64,000 nt of DNA from Rhizobium sp. NZLR1 (lineage in GTDB: Bacteria > Pseudomonadota > Alphaproteobacteria > Rhizobiales > Rhizobiaceae), in NCBI RefSeq assembly GCF_017357385.1, contig NZ_CP071633.1:62001-126000 (forward strand), written 5' to 3'. Under the pieces are notes generated by a model. That model was not told the DNA's origin and did not search any database. It saw only the letters and a program-made list of their open reading frames with translations. How positions within the stretch are numbered: the first letter of the stretch is position 1; each line of letters starts with the position of its first letter. The translations under genes were made by a program, and so were the position numbers. This document shows, in pieces, positions 50,106-60,322 of this stretch.

Positions 50106-51113
50106 TCAGGTCGTTTCGCGGACGATGAGCTCGGGCACGATGACGATGCCGTGCTGACGGTTCTTGGTGGCGATGCGGCTGAGCAGCAGGCGCACGGCTT
50201 CCTCTCCCATTTCCCGTTTCTGCACCCGCAGCGTGGTGAGCGCCGGAGACAGCAGTTCGGCCGTCGGGATGTCGTCGAAGCCGATGAGGGCGATCTGCTC
50301 GGGGATCAAGATGTGGGCTGCCCGGCAGGCCTTCATGGCGCCGATCGCATTGAGGTCGTTGTAGCAGATAAGGGCATCGATGCCCGGCGTTTCCGCCAGC
50401 AACTGCGCGGCCGCCGTCTGCCCGCCGGCCGCGGTCGGATCGCAATAGACGATGCCATGCGCCTTCAGCCCATGGGCCGCCAGCGTCTTGCGGAAACCGA
50501 CGAGACGGCTCTTGCCGCCGAACGAGCTGCGCGGCCCGGCGACGATCGCGATTTTGCGGCGGCCGCGCTCGACCAGATGATCGACGGCACGCGATGCCCC
50601 GGTCTCGTAGTCGGTGACGATCGTCCCGGCGATCTCGTTGGGCGCCTCGCGGTTGATGAGGACCACGGCGCGGTGGGGCGCCAGCGCCTTATGAAGCGCC
50701 GCATCGGGCAGTCGGGCGCTGCAGACGATGATCCCGTCGACTCGATGCCGCAGCAGCGTTTCGATGAGTTCTTCCTCACGTTTGCTGTTCTCGACGACAT
50801 TGGCCAGAAGCAGATTGTAGCCGGCGGCGCTCGCGGCATCCTCGGCCCCCCGGATGACCTCGGGAAAAAACGGATTGGTGATGTCTGGAACCAGAAGGCC
50901 GATGGTTTTCGACCGGTCGGACCGCAATCCGCGCGCAAAGGGATTGGGCCGGTAATTGAGTTCGCTTGCTGCTGAAATGATGCGTTGACTGGTTTCCGCG
51001 CTGGCGCCGCCCTGGCCGTTGAGTACGCGCGATACCGTCATCGGCGACACGTCTGCGGCGCGGGCGACATCGGCGATGGTTATTTTGGAGTCTGGTTCTT
51101 TGGGGCGGCTCAA
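50106..51113 (-). CDS. LacI-family transcriptional regulator
   Basis: 335 residues. HTH at residues 11-60 (ITIADVARAADVSPMTVSRVLNGQGGASAETSQRI...LNYRPNPFARGL), then GLLVPDITNPFFPEVIRG and GFDDIPTAELL in the effector domain. The start is a TTG at 51113 (MSRPKEPDSK); no ATG fits. Repeated ACGATAACGATAAC-type sites in the divergent gap are its probable operators. It likely controls both the fucosidase and the importer/GH39 operon. Confidence 0.87.
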   Translation of the reverse strand: MSRPKEPDSKITIADVARAADVSPMTVSRVLNGQGGASAETSQRIISAASELNYRPNPFARGLRSDRSKTIGLLVPDITNPFFPEVIRGAEDAASAAGYNLLLANVVENSKREEELIETLLRHRVDGIIVCSARLPDAALHKALAPHRAVVLINREAPNEIAGTIVTDYETGASRAVDHLVERGRRKIAIVAGPRSSFGGKSRLVGFRKTLAAHGLKAHGIVYCDPTAAGGQTAAAQLLAETPGIDALICYNDLNAIGAMKACRAAHILIPEQIALIGFDDIPTAELLSPALTTLRVQKREMGEEAVRLLLSRIATKNRQHGIVIVPELIVRETT

Positions 51114-51140
51114 CGGCTGTCTCTGAGAAGGGCGGGGAAT

Positions 51141-51276
51141 TTACGATAACGATAACTAACAGGATTTTCGAGAAAGCCAAGCCTTGTGGGTCGAGTATCG
51201 GGCGGAACGAATCTTTTTGACAAGAGATTACGATAACGATAACGTTCGCAAAAGAGGAGAATACGTTAACGATAAC
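51141..51276. promoter_or_regulatory. Three LacI-type operator repeats and promoter of the importer operon
   Basis: TTACGATAACGATAAC occurs at 51141-51156 and 51228-51243, and TACGTTAACGATAAC at 51262-51276, where GTTAACGATAAC is a near palindrome. TTGACA at 51217-51222 is a consensus -35 whose spacer and -10 region are covered by the second site. The importer start is at 51302. Confidence 0.65.
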
Positions 51277-51301
51277 CTATGCAGAATGTTGGGAGGACAG
51301 A

Positions 51302-53227
51302 ATGCAGCACGTCAGAATTCTAAGACGGCAGGTTGTTTCGACCGTTGTCGCGGCGATCCTCATGGGTGTCGGTTGGGCCGGCGCCGCTTTCGGCTTTCAG
51401 GAGTCGCCGGAATTGAAGGCGCTGGTCGACGCCGGCAAGCTGCCGCCGGTTGAAAAGCGGCTGCCCAAGGAGCCACTGGTGCTGACGCCGCTTGAATCGG
51501 TCGGTACCTATGGCGGCACCTGGCGCACGGCCACCTTTGGCGGCGGCGACAGCGAGATCGAACGTTCGATCGGCTATACGAGATTGGTCCGCTGGAATCC
51601 GGAATGGACCGAGGTGATCCCCGACATCGCCAAGAGCGTCGAGGTCAACGAGAATGCCACCGAATACACGTTCACCCTGCGGGAAGGCACGCGTTGGTCG
51701 GACGGCGAGCCCTTCACCGCCGACGATCTGGTGTGGTGGAACGAGAACGTGCTGCGCAACACCAAGATCACGCCTGCAGCGCCGGATTGGCTGACCGCGG
51801 GTGGTCAGACCGTCAAGGTCGAAAAGCTCGCCGACGACAAGGTGGTCTTCAAGTTCGCTGCCCCGAACGGCCTGTTCCTGATGAACATGGCGACCGTGCG
51901 CGGTTCCGATATCCTCGCTGCCGCACCGGCCCATTACCTCAAGCAGTTCCACAAGGATTTCAATCCCGACGGCGTCGACGCCCTGGTAAAGGCGGCCGGC
52001 GCGACCGACTGGGTCCAGCTCTTCAACAACAAGATCGGCTTCCCCGGCCGCTGGCGTGATCTCGGCCGCCCGACGCTCGACGCCTGGGTGCTGACCGCGC
52101 CCTATAACGGCACCACCCAGGTCGTCGCCGAACGCAATCCCTATTATGCCAAGGTGGATACTTCAGGAAATCAGCTGCCTTACTTCGATCGCATCACCAT
52201 CGACGTGATGCAGGATACCCAGGCGATCATCCTGAAGGCGATCAGCGGCGAAATCGACATGCAGAACCGCTTCATCGAGACGACGGACGCCCGCACTGTC
52301 ATCGTGCAGAACCAGCAGAAGGCCGGTTACGGCCTGTTCATCGCCCGGCCGGCATGGTCGAACGCCCTTTTGATCACCCTGAACGAGACCCACAAGAATC
52401 CGGCCTTGCGCGCCGTCTTCTCCAACAAGGATTTTCGCATCGGCCTCAGCTATGCCATCAACCGCGAGGAGCTCAACCAGCTGATCTATGCCGGACAAGC
52501 CAAGCCCTATCAGGCGGCACCCCGCGAAGGCACCGCGCTCTACGACGAGAAAATGGCGACGCAATATCTGGAATATAACGTCGACCTCGCCAACCAGTAT
52601 CTCGACAAGGCCGGCCTGAGCAAAAAAGACGGCGACGGCTATCGCCTCGGTCAGGACGGCAAGCGGATCACCTTTGCGATCGATGCGCTGACCGGAAGCC
52701 CGATCCAGGTCGACGCGCTCGAAATGATCCAGCGCTACTGGCGGGCGGTCGGCATCGACATGCAGCCCCGGCCGGCCGAGCGTTCGCTGATCTTCTCCCG
52801 CCTGCAGAACAACGAGAATGACGGTCTCGCCTGGGTCGGCGGCGGGGGCTACGATTTCCTCGGCCTGCTCGATCCCAAATGGTATTTCCCGCATGAGTAT
52901 GAATCAAGCTTCGCGACAGCCTGGGGCCTCTACTACCAGAACCCCAAGGATCCGAACGCTGAGGAGCCGAGCCCAGCCGCCAAGAAGCAGATGGATCTCT
53001 ATCGGCAGGTGCAGGAAGCCCCGACGCTCGAAAAGCAGCTTGAAGCGATGAAAGAACTGCTGGCGATCACGCGTGACGAATTCTACGTCATCGGCACCAA
53101 CCTGGAGCCGGACCGCGTCGGCATCGTCAAGACCGCTATGCGCAACGTCCCCAAGGTCATCCCCAGCACGTCGTTCTACATGACGCCGGGACCGGCGAAG
53201 CCCGAGACCTTCTACTACCAGCAATAA
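51302..53227 (+). CDS. ABC transporter substrate-binding protein, family 5 (oligopeptide/oligosaccharide type)
   Basis: 641-residue periplasmic binding protein. Signal peptide VVSTVVAAILMGVGWAGAAFG after a basic start, ATG 51302 with GGGAGGACAG upstream. Core family motifs: YTFTLREGTRWSDGEPFTADDLVWW near residue 117, and FSNKDFRIGLSYAINREELN near residue 375. Length and the GGTWRTATFGGGDS opening match the subgroup found beside glycosidases, e.g. AgpA of rhizobia, which binds alpha-galactosides. With fucosidase, GH39 and sugar-acid enzymes around it, an oligosaccharide ligand is more likely than a peptide. Confidence 0.88.
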   Translation: MQHVRILRRQVVSTVVAAILMGVGWAGAAFGFQESPELKALVDAGKLPPVEKRLPKEPLVLTPLESVGTYGGTWRTATFGGGDSEIERSIGYTRLVRWNPEWTEVIPDIAKSVEVNENATEYTFTLREGTRWSDGEPFTADDLVWWNENVLRNTKITPAAPDWLTAGGQTVKVEKLADDKVVFKFAAPNGLFLMNMATVRGSDILAAAPAHYLKQFHKDFNPDGVDALVKAAGATDWVQLFNNKIGFPGRWRDLGRPTLDAWVLTAPYNGTTQVVAERNPYYAKVDTSGNQLPYFDRITIDVMQDTQAIILKAISGEIDMQNRFIETTDARTVIVQNQQKAGYGLFIARPAWSNALLITLNETHKNPALRAVFSNKDFRIGLSYAINREELNQLIYAGQAKPYQAAPREGTALYDEKMATQYLEYNVDLANQYLDKAGLSKKDGDGYRLGQDGKRITFAIDALTGSPIQVDALEMIQRYWRAVGIDMQPRPAERSLIFSRLQNNENDGLAWVGGGGYDFLGLLDPKWYFPHEYESSFATAWGLYYQNPKDPNAEEPSPAAKKQMDLYRQVQEAPTLEKQLEAMKELLAITRDEFYVIGTNLEPDRVGIVKTAMRNVPKVIPSTSFYMTPGPAKPETFYYQQ

Positions 53228-53330
53228 GACACATGATCGGCCGGAATGGCGTCCGCGGGCGCCCTTCCGACACCAGCCCCGCCCCAATCACCCAGACCGA
53301 TCGGCGATCGCCGGTTGAAGGAGCTTGAAC

Positions 53331-54317
53331 ATGGCCGGCTTCATCATCAGACGTCTGCTTTACATGATCCCGATGATGTTTGCGATCTCCGTCGTGACCT
53401 TCATCATCATCCAGCTGCCGCCGGGTGACTTCCTGACCGCGATGACCGCGCGCCTCGCCTCGCAGAGCGAAACCATCGACCCCGGCGTTATCGCCGGCCT
53501 GCGCGAACGCTATGGCCTCGATCAGCCCTGGGCGGTGCAATACTGGAAATGGATCAGCGGCATTCTGCTGCATGGCGATTTCGGCCAGTCTTTCGACTGG
53601 AACAAGCCGGTCAGCGAACTGATCTGGGCACGCATGAGCCTGACGATGGTGGTCTCGGTGACCACGCTGCTCTTCGTCTGGGCGGTGGCCTTTCCAATCG
53701 GCATCTATTCGGCGGTGCGGCAATATTCGGTGGGCGATTATTTCGCCACCTTCTTCGGCTTTCTCGGCCTCGCCATTCCGAACTTCCTGCTGGCGCTGGT
53801 GCTGATGTTCGTCTCGGCGCAGTATTTCGGCCAAAGCGTCGGCGGGCTGTATTCGCCGAGCTATATAAATGCCGCCTGGAGCTGGGCCAAACTCGGCGAT
53901 CTCGTGTCACATATGTGGATCCCGGTCGTCGTGCTCGGCACCGGCGCTACGGCTGCGCTGATCCGCATCATGCGTGCCAACCTGCTGGACGAGCTCAACA
54001 AGCCTTATGTCGATATGGCCCGGGCTCGGGGCCTCAGCGAAATCCGGCTGCTGTTGAAATATCCGGTGCGGGTGGCGCTCAACCCTTTCGTCTCCACCGT
54101 CGGCTGGGTGCTGCCGCACCTCGTCTCGGGTTCGGTGGTGGTCTCCATCGTTCTCAGCCTGCCGATCACCGGGCCGCTTCTGCTCAATGCCCTGTTTGCC
54201 CAGGACATGTATCTGGCCGGCACCTTCATCCTGCTGATGAGCATGCTGACGCTGATCGGCACGCTGATCTCAGACCTGCTGCTCGCCTGGCTCGATCCCC
54301 GTATCCGCAATGGCTGA
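53331..54317 (+). CDS. ABC transporter permease (DppB-type)
   Basis: 328 residues from the ATG at 53331, with GAAGGAG upstream; a TTG at 53325 is in frame. Six membrane helices; N-terminal FIIRRLLYMIPMMFAISVVTFIIIQLPPGD is the family signature, and the coupling loop is DMARARGLSEIRLLLKYPVRVALNP near residue 228. It is separated from the binding protein by 103 bp that include a GGCGATCGCC-type palindrome. Confidence 0.88.
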   Translation: MAGFIIRRLLYMIPMMFAISVVTFIIIQLPPGDFLTAMTARLASQSETIDPGVIAGLRERYGLDQPWAVQYWKWISGILLHGDFGQSFDWNKPVSELIWARMSLTMVVSVTTLLFVWAVAFPIGIYSAVRQYSVGDYFATFFGFLGLAIPNFLLALVLMFVSAQYFGQSVGGLYSPSYINAAWSWAKLGDLVSHMWIPVVVLGTGATAALIRIMRANLLDELNKPYVDMARARGLSEIRLLLKYPVRVALNPFVSTVGWVLPHLVSGSVVVSIVLSLPITGPLLLNALFAQDMYLAGTFILLMSMLTLIGTLISDLLLAWLDPRIRNG

Positions 54318-54329
54318 AGGACGATAGAT

Positions 54330-55463
54330 ATGACCGATCAAGCCATCGCGCTATCGCCTGAACCCGTCCGCAATTCCGACGCCGTTGCCGGCCAGTGGAA
54401 ACTCATCTGGCGGCGCTTCCGTCGCCACCGGCTGGCGCTGGCCGCCGGCGTCGTCATCTTTCTGATCTACCTTGTCGCCATCTTTGCCGAGATTCTCGCC
54501 CCGGTTTCATCGCAGACCTACGATTCCCGCTACACCTATGCGCCGCCCCAGCAGCTGAGGTTCGCCGGCTACGACCCGGCGGGCGGATTCCACCCGCTTT
54601 ATGTCAACGGCTATTCGATGACGATCGACCCGATCGCGCTCAGCCGCAATTACGTGCCTGATCCGGCTGTCGTCATTCCCGTCGGTTTCTTCGTCAAAGG
54701 CGAACCCTATCGGCTCTGGGGATTGTTCGATCTCAACCGGCACCTGATCGGCCCGATCGAGGCCGGCAAGCCATTCTACCTGTTCGGCGCCGACCGTCTG
54801 GGTCGCGACGTCTTCAGCCGGACGGTGCACGGCACCCGCGTGTCTATGTCCGTCGGGCTGATCGGGGTCACGATCAGCCTCATACTCGGCATTATCCTCG
54901 GCGGCATCTCCGGGCTCTATGGCGGCTGGGTGGACGATGTCATCCAGCGCTGCATCGAACTCATCAACTCGATCCCGACCATCCCGCTGTGGATGGGGCT
55001 TGCGGCTGCCGTTCCGATCAGCGCCGATCCGATCCTGGTCTATCTCTGGATCACGGTCATCCTGTCGCTGATCGGCTGGACCGACCTCGCGCGGGTTGTG
55101 CGCGGACGGTTCCTGTCGTTGAAGACTGAGGATTTTGTCATCGCCGCCCATCTCGATGGCTGTTCGCGAATGCGCATCATCTGGCGGCACATGGTTCCTT
55201 CCTTCATGAGCCATATCATCGCCTCGGTGACGCTCGCCATCCCGACGATGATCCTTGCCGAAACCGCGCTCTCCTTCCTCGGCATCGGCCTGCGTCCGCC
55301 GGTGGTGAGCTGGGGCGTGCTGCTTCAGGAGGCGCAGAACATTCTCGCGGTCTCGAGCGCGCCATGGCTGTTTCTTCCTGGTCTTGCGGTGATCGTCACC
55401 GTGCTCGCCCTCAATTTTCTTGGTGATGGATTACGCGATGCTGCAGATCCCTATGAATACTAA
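54330..55463 (+). CDS. ABC transporter permease (DppC-type)
   Basis: 377 residues, some 80 longer than DppC of dipeptide systems. After the first helix (LALAAGVVIFLIYLVAIFAEIL) a polar periplasmic stretch of roughly 100 residues (to GADRLGRDVFSRTVHG near residue 155) precedes five further helices; the loop coupling to the ATPases is VIAAHLDGCSRMRIIWRHMVP near residue 270. This insert is common in the oligosaccharide-type subgroup. ATG 54330, 12 bp after the DppB-like gene. Confidence 0.87.
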   Translation: MTDQAIALSPEPVRNSDAVAGQWKLIWRRFRRHRLALAAGVVIFLIYLVAIFAEILAPVSSQTYDSRYTYAPPQQLRFAGYDPAGGFHPLYVNGYSMTIDPIALSRNYVPDPAVVIPVGFFVKGEPYRLWGLFDLNRHLIGPIEAGKPFYLFGADRLGRDVFSRTVHGTRVSMSVGLIGVTISLILGIILGGISGLYGGWVDDVIQRCIELINSIPTIPLWMGLAAAVPISADPILVYLWITVILSLIGWTDLARVVRGRFLSLKTEDFVIAAHLDGCSRMRIIWRHMVPSFMSHIIASVTLAIPTMILAETALSFLGIGLRPPVVSWGVLLQEAQNILAVSSAPWLFLPGLAVIVTVLALNFLGDGLRDAADPYEY

Positions 55464-56502
55464 TTCCAATTTCGCCGCGGCCGGCGGTGGGCATGCCGAT
55501 CGCGACGCCCTGATTGAGGTCGATGACCTCAGGACCCACTTCTTCGGCGGTGCGGGCACGGTGCGGGCGGTCGACGGTGTTTCCTTTTCCATCCCCCGCG
55601 GCAAGACGGTCTGTGTCGTCGGCGAATCCGGTTCGGGAAAGAGCATCACCGGCCGCTCGATCCTCAACCAGGTTCCGCGGGGCGGGCGGATCGTCTCAGG
55701 TGCGATCCGCTATCGGCCCGATCCGGCCGCACCCGCCATTGATCTCGCCTCGCTCGATCCGCGCGGCCGCGACATGCGGGCAATCCGCGGCGCCCAGATC
55801 GGCTTGATCAGCCAGGAGCCGATGGCCGCACTTTCACCCGTTCATACGATCGGCAACCAGATGATGGAAGTGATCCGCCTGCATCTCAAGATGGGAAAGA
55901 AGGAGGCGCGCGAACATGCGATCGAGACGCTGGCGCTGGTCGGCATTCCCAGGCCGGCCGAGCGCATGGAAAATTATGCCTTCCAGTTCTCCGGCGGCAT
56001 GCGCCAGCGCGTCTGCATTGCGCTGGCGCTCGCCTGCCGTCCCAAGCTCTTGATCGCCGACGAACCGACCACCGCGCTCGATGTAACCACCCAGGCCAAT
56101 ATCCTCGACCTGTTGGCCTCGCTGCAGGCCGAATTCGGGCTCTCGGTGCTGTTCGTCACCCATGATCTCGGCGTCGTGGCCGAAATCGCCGACGAAGTCG
56201 TCGTCATGTATGTCGGCCGGGTGGTGGAGGCGGGCGATGTCGACACGATCTTCCATGCACCCGCCCACCCCTACACCAAGGCCCTGCTGCAATCGGTGCC
56301 GCGCATGCATGGCCAGCCGACCGAACGGCTCGCGATCATCGAGGGCATGGTGCCCTCGCGTTTCGACCGGCCCGAGGGCTGCAGCTTTCATCCGCGATGC
56401 AGAGAGGCGAGGGCGGGCCTGTGCGATCGAAGCAATCCGCAACCCGTCGCCATCGGCGACGGGCATGTCGCCAGCTGCCTGCTTTACGAGGCAAGACAAT
56501 GA
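55438..56502 (+). CDS. ABC transporter ATP-binding protein (DppD-type)
   Basis: 354 residues from the ATG at 55438, overlapping the end of the permease gene by 26 bp; an ATG at 55453 in frame is also possible. Walker A GESGSGKS near residue 62, signature FSGGMRQR near residue 183, Walker [13 protein letters not shown] near 204-215, FVTHD, and the C-terminal cysteine-bearing [11 protein letters not shown] motif of oligopeptide-type ATPases. Confidence 0.87.
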   Translation: MLQIPMNTNSNFAAAGGGHADRDALIEVDDLRTHFFGGAGTVRAVDGVSFSIPRGKTVCVVGESGSGKSITGRSILNQVPRGGRIVSGAIRYRPDPAAPAIDLASLDPRGRDMRAIRGAQIGLISQEPMAALSPVHTIGNQMMEVIRLHLKMGKKEAREHAIETLALVGIPRPAERMENYAFQFSGGMRQRVCIALALACRPKLLIADEPTTALDVTTQANILDLLASLQAEFGLSVLFVTHDLGVVAEIADEVVVMYVGRVVEAGDVDTIFHAPAHPYTKALLQSVPRMHGQPTERLAIIEGMVPSRFDRPEGCSFHPRCREARAGLCDRSNPQPVAIGDGHVASCLLYEARQ

Positions 56503-57560
56503 TGGCCGATCCCAAGATGCAACGAAGCCCGCTGCTCGAATTGAACGATCTCAGGATGCATTTCCCGATCCGCAAGGGTGCATTCCGGCAGGTGGTCGGG
56601 CATGTCAAGGCGGTCGACGGCGTTTCGCTTCGCGTCGAAGATGGCGAGACACTCGGCATTGTCGGGGAATCCGGCTGCGGCAAGTCCACGCTGGCCCGCA
56701 CCGTCCTGCGCATCTATCGGCCGACCAGCGGAGAAATCCGCTATCGCGACCGCAGCGGCGGCACGGTGGATCTCGCGGCACTCTCAGGCCCCGCCCTCAA
56801 GGAAATCCATCGGGACCTGCGCATCGTGTTTCAGGATCCGCAATCCTCGCTCAATCCGCGCCTTCCCGTGATCGACATCATCGGCGAAGTACTGAGTGTC
56901 AACGGCATCGCCAAGGGACGGGAACTCGAGCACCGGGTCGCCGAGCTGATGCAGAGCGTCGGTCTGCGGCCTGAATATATGCGCCGCTATCCGCATGCCT
57001 TCTCCGGCGGCGAACGCCAGCGCATCGGCATTGCCCGGGCGCTGGCGTCCAATCCGCGGCTGGTGATCGCCGATGAGGCCGTCTCGGCGCTCGATGTCAG
57101 AGTGCAGGCGCAAACCATCAACCTGCTGCAGGACCTTCAGGAACAGTTCGGCCTGACCTATCTCTTCGTCGCCCACGACCTCTCGGTCGTCCGGCACATC
57201 TCCGACAATATCGCCGTCATGTATGTGGGCCGAGTCGTCGAAAAGGCGCCGACGGAGCAGATCTTTTCGCGTCCGCTCCATCCCTATACCGAAGCGCTGC
57301 TCTCGGCGGTGCCAATCGCCGATCCGAGGATGCGCCGCCACGGCCGGCGCATCCGGCTGGCGGGCGAGGTTGCCGACCCCGCGCATGCGCCTCCCGGCTG
57401 TGCTTTTCATCCGCGCTGCCGCTACGCCACCGAGCTTTGCAGGCAGGAGCTGCCGGCGTTGCGTACCGTCACCGTCGATGGACACGAAGTGGCCTGTCAC
57501 CACACCGAATCCCTGACCCTCAATCCTTTCACCGATCGTACCGTTCCGGAGTTCAATTGA
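56499..57560 (+). CDS. ABC transporter ATP-binding protein (DppF-type)
   Basis: 353 residues; ATG at 56499 overlaps the previous stop (ATGA). Walker A GESGCGKS near residue 56, signature FSGGERQR near residue 169, Walker [13 protein letters not shown], in which the usual Pro after DE is Ala, and C-terminal [11 protein letters not shown]. Pairs with the DppD-type ATPase as the second nucleotide-binding subunit. It shares one base with the start of the IolB-like gene. Confidence 0.88.
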   Translation: MMADPKMQRSPLLELNDLRMHFPIRKGAFRQVVGHVKAVDGVSLRVEDGETLGIVGESGCGKSTLARTVLRIYRPTSGEIRYRDRSGGTVDLAALSGPALKEIHRDLRIVFQDPQSSLNPRLPVIDIIGEVLSVNGIAKGRELEHRVAELMQSVGLRPEYMRRYPHAFSGGERQRIGIARALASNPRLVIADEAVSALDVRVQAQTINLLQDLQEQFGLTYLFVAHDLSVVRHISDNIAVMYVGRVVEKAPTEQIFSRPLHPYTEALLSAVPIADPRMRRHGRRIRLAGEVADPAHAPPGCAFHPRCRYATELCRQELPALRTVTVDGHEVACHHTESLTLNPFTDRTVPEFN

Positions 57561-58393
57561 TGCCCGAATTCATTCCACGCTCCGAGCAGCGTCCCATTGT
57601 GGATACCTCCTCCAGGACGCTCGATCTCATCTACTTCGACCTCCTCGCGCTTCCGGCCGATGGTCGGGACACGCGGCGGCTGCCCTTGCACGAAAGCCTC
57701 TACGTCGTGCTGTCGGGGCAGGTGGATATCGAGGTGGATGAGATCACGTTCGAAGCTGTGGGCCGGCGAGCCGATATCTGGGGAGGCGATGCGGACTCGG
57801 TTTACGCGCCCGTCGACGTCAATGTCCGGATATCGGCCCGTGGCGGCCCGGCGGAAATTGCGATCGCCGGCGGCCTCTGCGAGACGCGCTACGCCCCGTT
57901 CCGGGTCACGCCCGAGGAGGTCGACGCGGTCAATGTCGGCTCGCCCGACACGCATAGCCAGCGGCGGATCGTCCACCTGCTTGGGCAACGGCAGAACGGC
58001 CGCTGCGGCAACCTCCTGGTGAGCGAGCTCTATGCCGGCGAGGGCTGCTGGTCAGGCTATCCTCCCCACAAGCACGATACGGAAGACGGCGATGCCGAGA
58101 CCCTGCACGAGGAGCTCTATCACTACCGCTTCCAGCCCGAAACCGGCTTCGGCAGCCAGATTACTTATGACGACGACGGTCCGGTCAAGATCCTCATGAC
58201 CCGCAACGGCGATACTGTCCTGGTCGATCGTGGCTACCACCCGACCGTCACGTCGCCCGGCCATCGCGGCTATATCTTCACCATTCTTGTCGGCAAGCAT
58301 CGCCGCGGGCTGATCCAGCGCTTCGATCCCGCCCATCAGCATCTGACCAAAACCATCCCCGGCATCGATGCGATGCGCGACAAGTTCAAATAA
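57560..58393 (+). CDS. iolB: 5-deoxy-glucuronate isomerase-like protein (IolB family)
   Basis: 277 residues from the ATG at 57560. Bicupin fold with metal ligands visible in GYPPHKHD (H170, H172), Glu184/185 in ETLHEELYHYR and the later HPTVTSPGHRGYIF. IolB converts 5-deoxy-D-glucuronate to 2-deoxy-5-keto-gluconate in inositol catabolism, but no other iol gene is nearby, so here it may isomerise a related uronic acid or keto-deoxy sugar released by the glycosidases. Translationally coupled to the ATPase gene. Confidence 0.82.
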   Translation: MPEFIPRSEQRPIVDTSSRTLDLIYFDLLALPADGRDTRRLPLHESLYVVLSGQVDIEVDEITFEAVGRRADIWGGDADSVYAPVDVNVRISARGGPAEIAIAGGLCETRYAPFRVTPEEVDAVNVGSPDTHSQRRIVHLLGQRQNGRCGNLLVSELYAGEGCWSGYPPHKHDTEDGDAETLHEELYHYRFQPETGFGSQITYDDDGPVKILMTRNGDTVLVDRGYHPTVTSPGHRGYIFTILVGKHRRGLIQRFDPAHQHLTKTIPGIDAMRDKFK

Positions 58394-58462
58394 TCCGGCT
58401 CCTGGCTGCGTGTGCCGGCATTGCGGTGCACCGCCAGACTTCCGCCCAAGGAGAGATGACCC

Positions 58463-60322
58463 ATGCGTGACCGTACGCGAATAAACGTCGATGCCAGCCA
58501 AACGGTGCGCCCGTTCAACCGGTTCTGGCGCGGCACCGGCTTTTCGCCGGCCGAACTGCTGCTCGAGCCCGAGATGCGCCAGATGCTTGCCTATATCGGC
58601 GGCCTGCCGAACGAGGGTATCCGGTTCCTGCGGGTGCATTATCTCTACAATCTGCTGAGCGCAAAGGGCGGGGCGGACTACGACTGGTCGCTGCTCGATC
58701 GCGCGCTCGACGTGATGATCGAACACCGCCTGAAGCCGTTCTTTGAGCTGATGGGCAACCCGTCGGGTCTGTTCACCGATTATGAGGATATGGATCAGGT
58801 CAAGCGCTGGCGGGATCTCGTCACAGTGACTGCGGATCGCTATGGCGCGCGTTACGGCATCGAAGAATTGCGCACATGGTATTTCGAAACGACGAACGAG
58901 GCCGACTCCGGCTGGTGGACCTACGGGATCAAGGGTTACACCAATTATTACGACGCCTGCGTCGCCGGGCTCGATGCCGTCGATCCCAGCCTGCCGATGG
59001 GCGGGCCTGGCACCGCCCGCACACTCTCGCCGATCTTTCGCGCCCTCATGGCGCATTGCGACAGCGGCACGAGCTGCCTCACCGGCGACGGCCCGCCGCG
59101 CATCGACTACATCTCGATCCACGAAAAGGGCGTCAACGGCAGCAAGGAAGACCTGACCCCGAAAACCAACGCCATCGTCGACCGCACGCTGCTCGTCGTC
59201 GACTATCTCAAGGAGCATCACCCGCGGCTTGCCGGCCTGCCGATCGTCAACGACGAATGCGATCCGCAGCTCGGCTGGAGCGATCATCACAGCTGGCACG
59301 GCAAGGCCTATTACGCCGGTATCATTGCCCGCATCATCGAACAGCACGACCGGCGCATCATCGCCCCGAAAGCGGCGAATTTCACCTTCCTCAGCAATGA
59401 CCACGCCTTTATCGGCGGCTGGAGCCAGCGCACGATCTTTGCCTATTTCGGGCCGCGCAATTTCACCAAGGCGCAGTGGGAGCACAAGACCGACCTGGAT
59501 AGGCTGGTCACGGATGTCGACAGGGCGCCGCCCTTCGACATCATCAAGAAGCCCGGCCTCACATCGATGGAACTGCTGGCAACACTTGGCGACACCATTT
59601 GCAAGGTGACGGCCGATCCGCCGCTTTCTCCCGACCAGGATGGCCTGGCGATCCTGCCGACACGGCTGCCGGGCGGCGGTGTTTCCATCAGCCTCATCCA
59701 CAGCGTCGATGCCATCAACCGTTCGGGCCGGACCGCCGTCCGCCTCGAGGTGAACGGTCTGGTTCCCGGCCGCCATGCGCTTTGCCTGTTGCGCATCGAC
59801 GAGGAATTCACCAATCCGATGGAGGTCTGGGAAGCCCAGCGCGACGAAAGCAATCCACGCGGACCCTTCGAGCCGGTCGGCGCGCCGCCGCAGCCGACTG
59901 AAGCGCAGTTTGCCGAAATGCGCCGCGCCCAGGAGCCCGCTCTGCTGCATCCGATCAGCGTCGTCGCATGCGACGAGGGCCGGATCAGCGTCGACCTGGA
60001 TGTGCCGTTGCCGTCGCTGACGCAGGTGCTTGTCGTGCCCGACATCGGCGTAAACCCCGCGACACCCACCGCCCTTGCCGTCGAGCGTTACCTCGGTCTT
60101 GGCGATCGGGAGGAACGCACGCTGTTTTGGGCTGCCGGCGATGCCAGCCCCGCCATCTTTTACGATGTGCTGGCCAGCACCGATGGCAAGAGCTTTGAAA
60201 AGGTCAGTGCCGTCCCGCTGATCTCGACGGCCTTCCTGCACATGTCGCCGCCGGAGGGCGTGCGTTATGCGGTGCAGGCCCGCGATGCATTCGGCCGCCG
60301 CAGCGAACTTTGCGTCTCATGA
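58463..60322 (+). CDS. GH39-family glycoside hydrolase
   Basis: 619 residues related to beta-xylosidases and alpha-L-iduronidases. The TIM barrel opens with NRFWRGTGFSPAELL; the acid/base is Glu146 in FETTNEAD and the nucleophile Glu265 in IVNDECDPQLGW; ISIHEKG lies between at about 218. A C-terminal beta-sandwich extends to residue 619. No signal peptide. The presence of an IolB-like isomerase and sugar-acid enzymes next to it favours a uronic-acid-containing substrate, though xylosides are possible. Its stop overlaps the next gene by ATGA. Confidence 0.85.
   Translation: MRDRTRINVDASQTVRPFNRFWRGTGFSPAELLLEPEMRQMLAYIGGLPNEGIRFLRVHYLYNLLSAKGGADYDWSLLDRALDVMIEHRLKPFFELMGNPSGLFTDYEDMDQVKRWRDLVTVTADRYGARYGIEELRTWYFETTNEADSGWWTYGIKGYTNYYDACVAGLDAVDPSLPMGGPGTARTLSPIFRALMAHCDSGTSCLTGDGPPRIDYISIHEKGVNGSKEDLTPKTNAIVDRTLLVVDYLKEHHPRLAGLPIVNDECDPQLGWSDHHSWHGKAYYAGIIARIIEQHDRRIIAPKAANFTFLSNDHAFIGGWSQRTIFAYFGPRNFTKAQWEHKTDLDRLVTDVDRAPPFDIIKKPGLTSMELLATLGDTICKVTADPPLSPDQDGLAILPTRLPGGGVSISLIHSVDAINRSGRTAVRLEVNGLVPGRHALCLLRIDEEFTNPMEVWEAQRDESNPRGPFEPVGAPPQPTEAQFAEMRRAQEPALLHPISVVACDEGRISVDLDVPLPSLTQVLVVPDIGVNPATPTALAVERYLGLGDREERTLFWAAGDASPAIFYDVLASTDGKSFEKVSAVPLISTAFLHMSPPEGVRYAVQARDAFGRRSELCVS

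Noticed and set aside
58052..60241. 729-codon minus-strand open frame
   Set aside because: It lies antisense to the IolB-like and GH39 genes, shows no family motif and has the Arg/Asp/Gly-rich composition of a GC-rich shadow frame.
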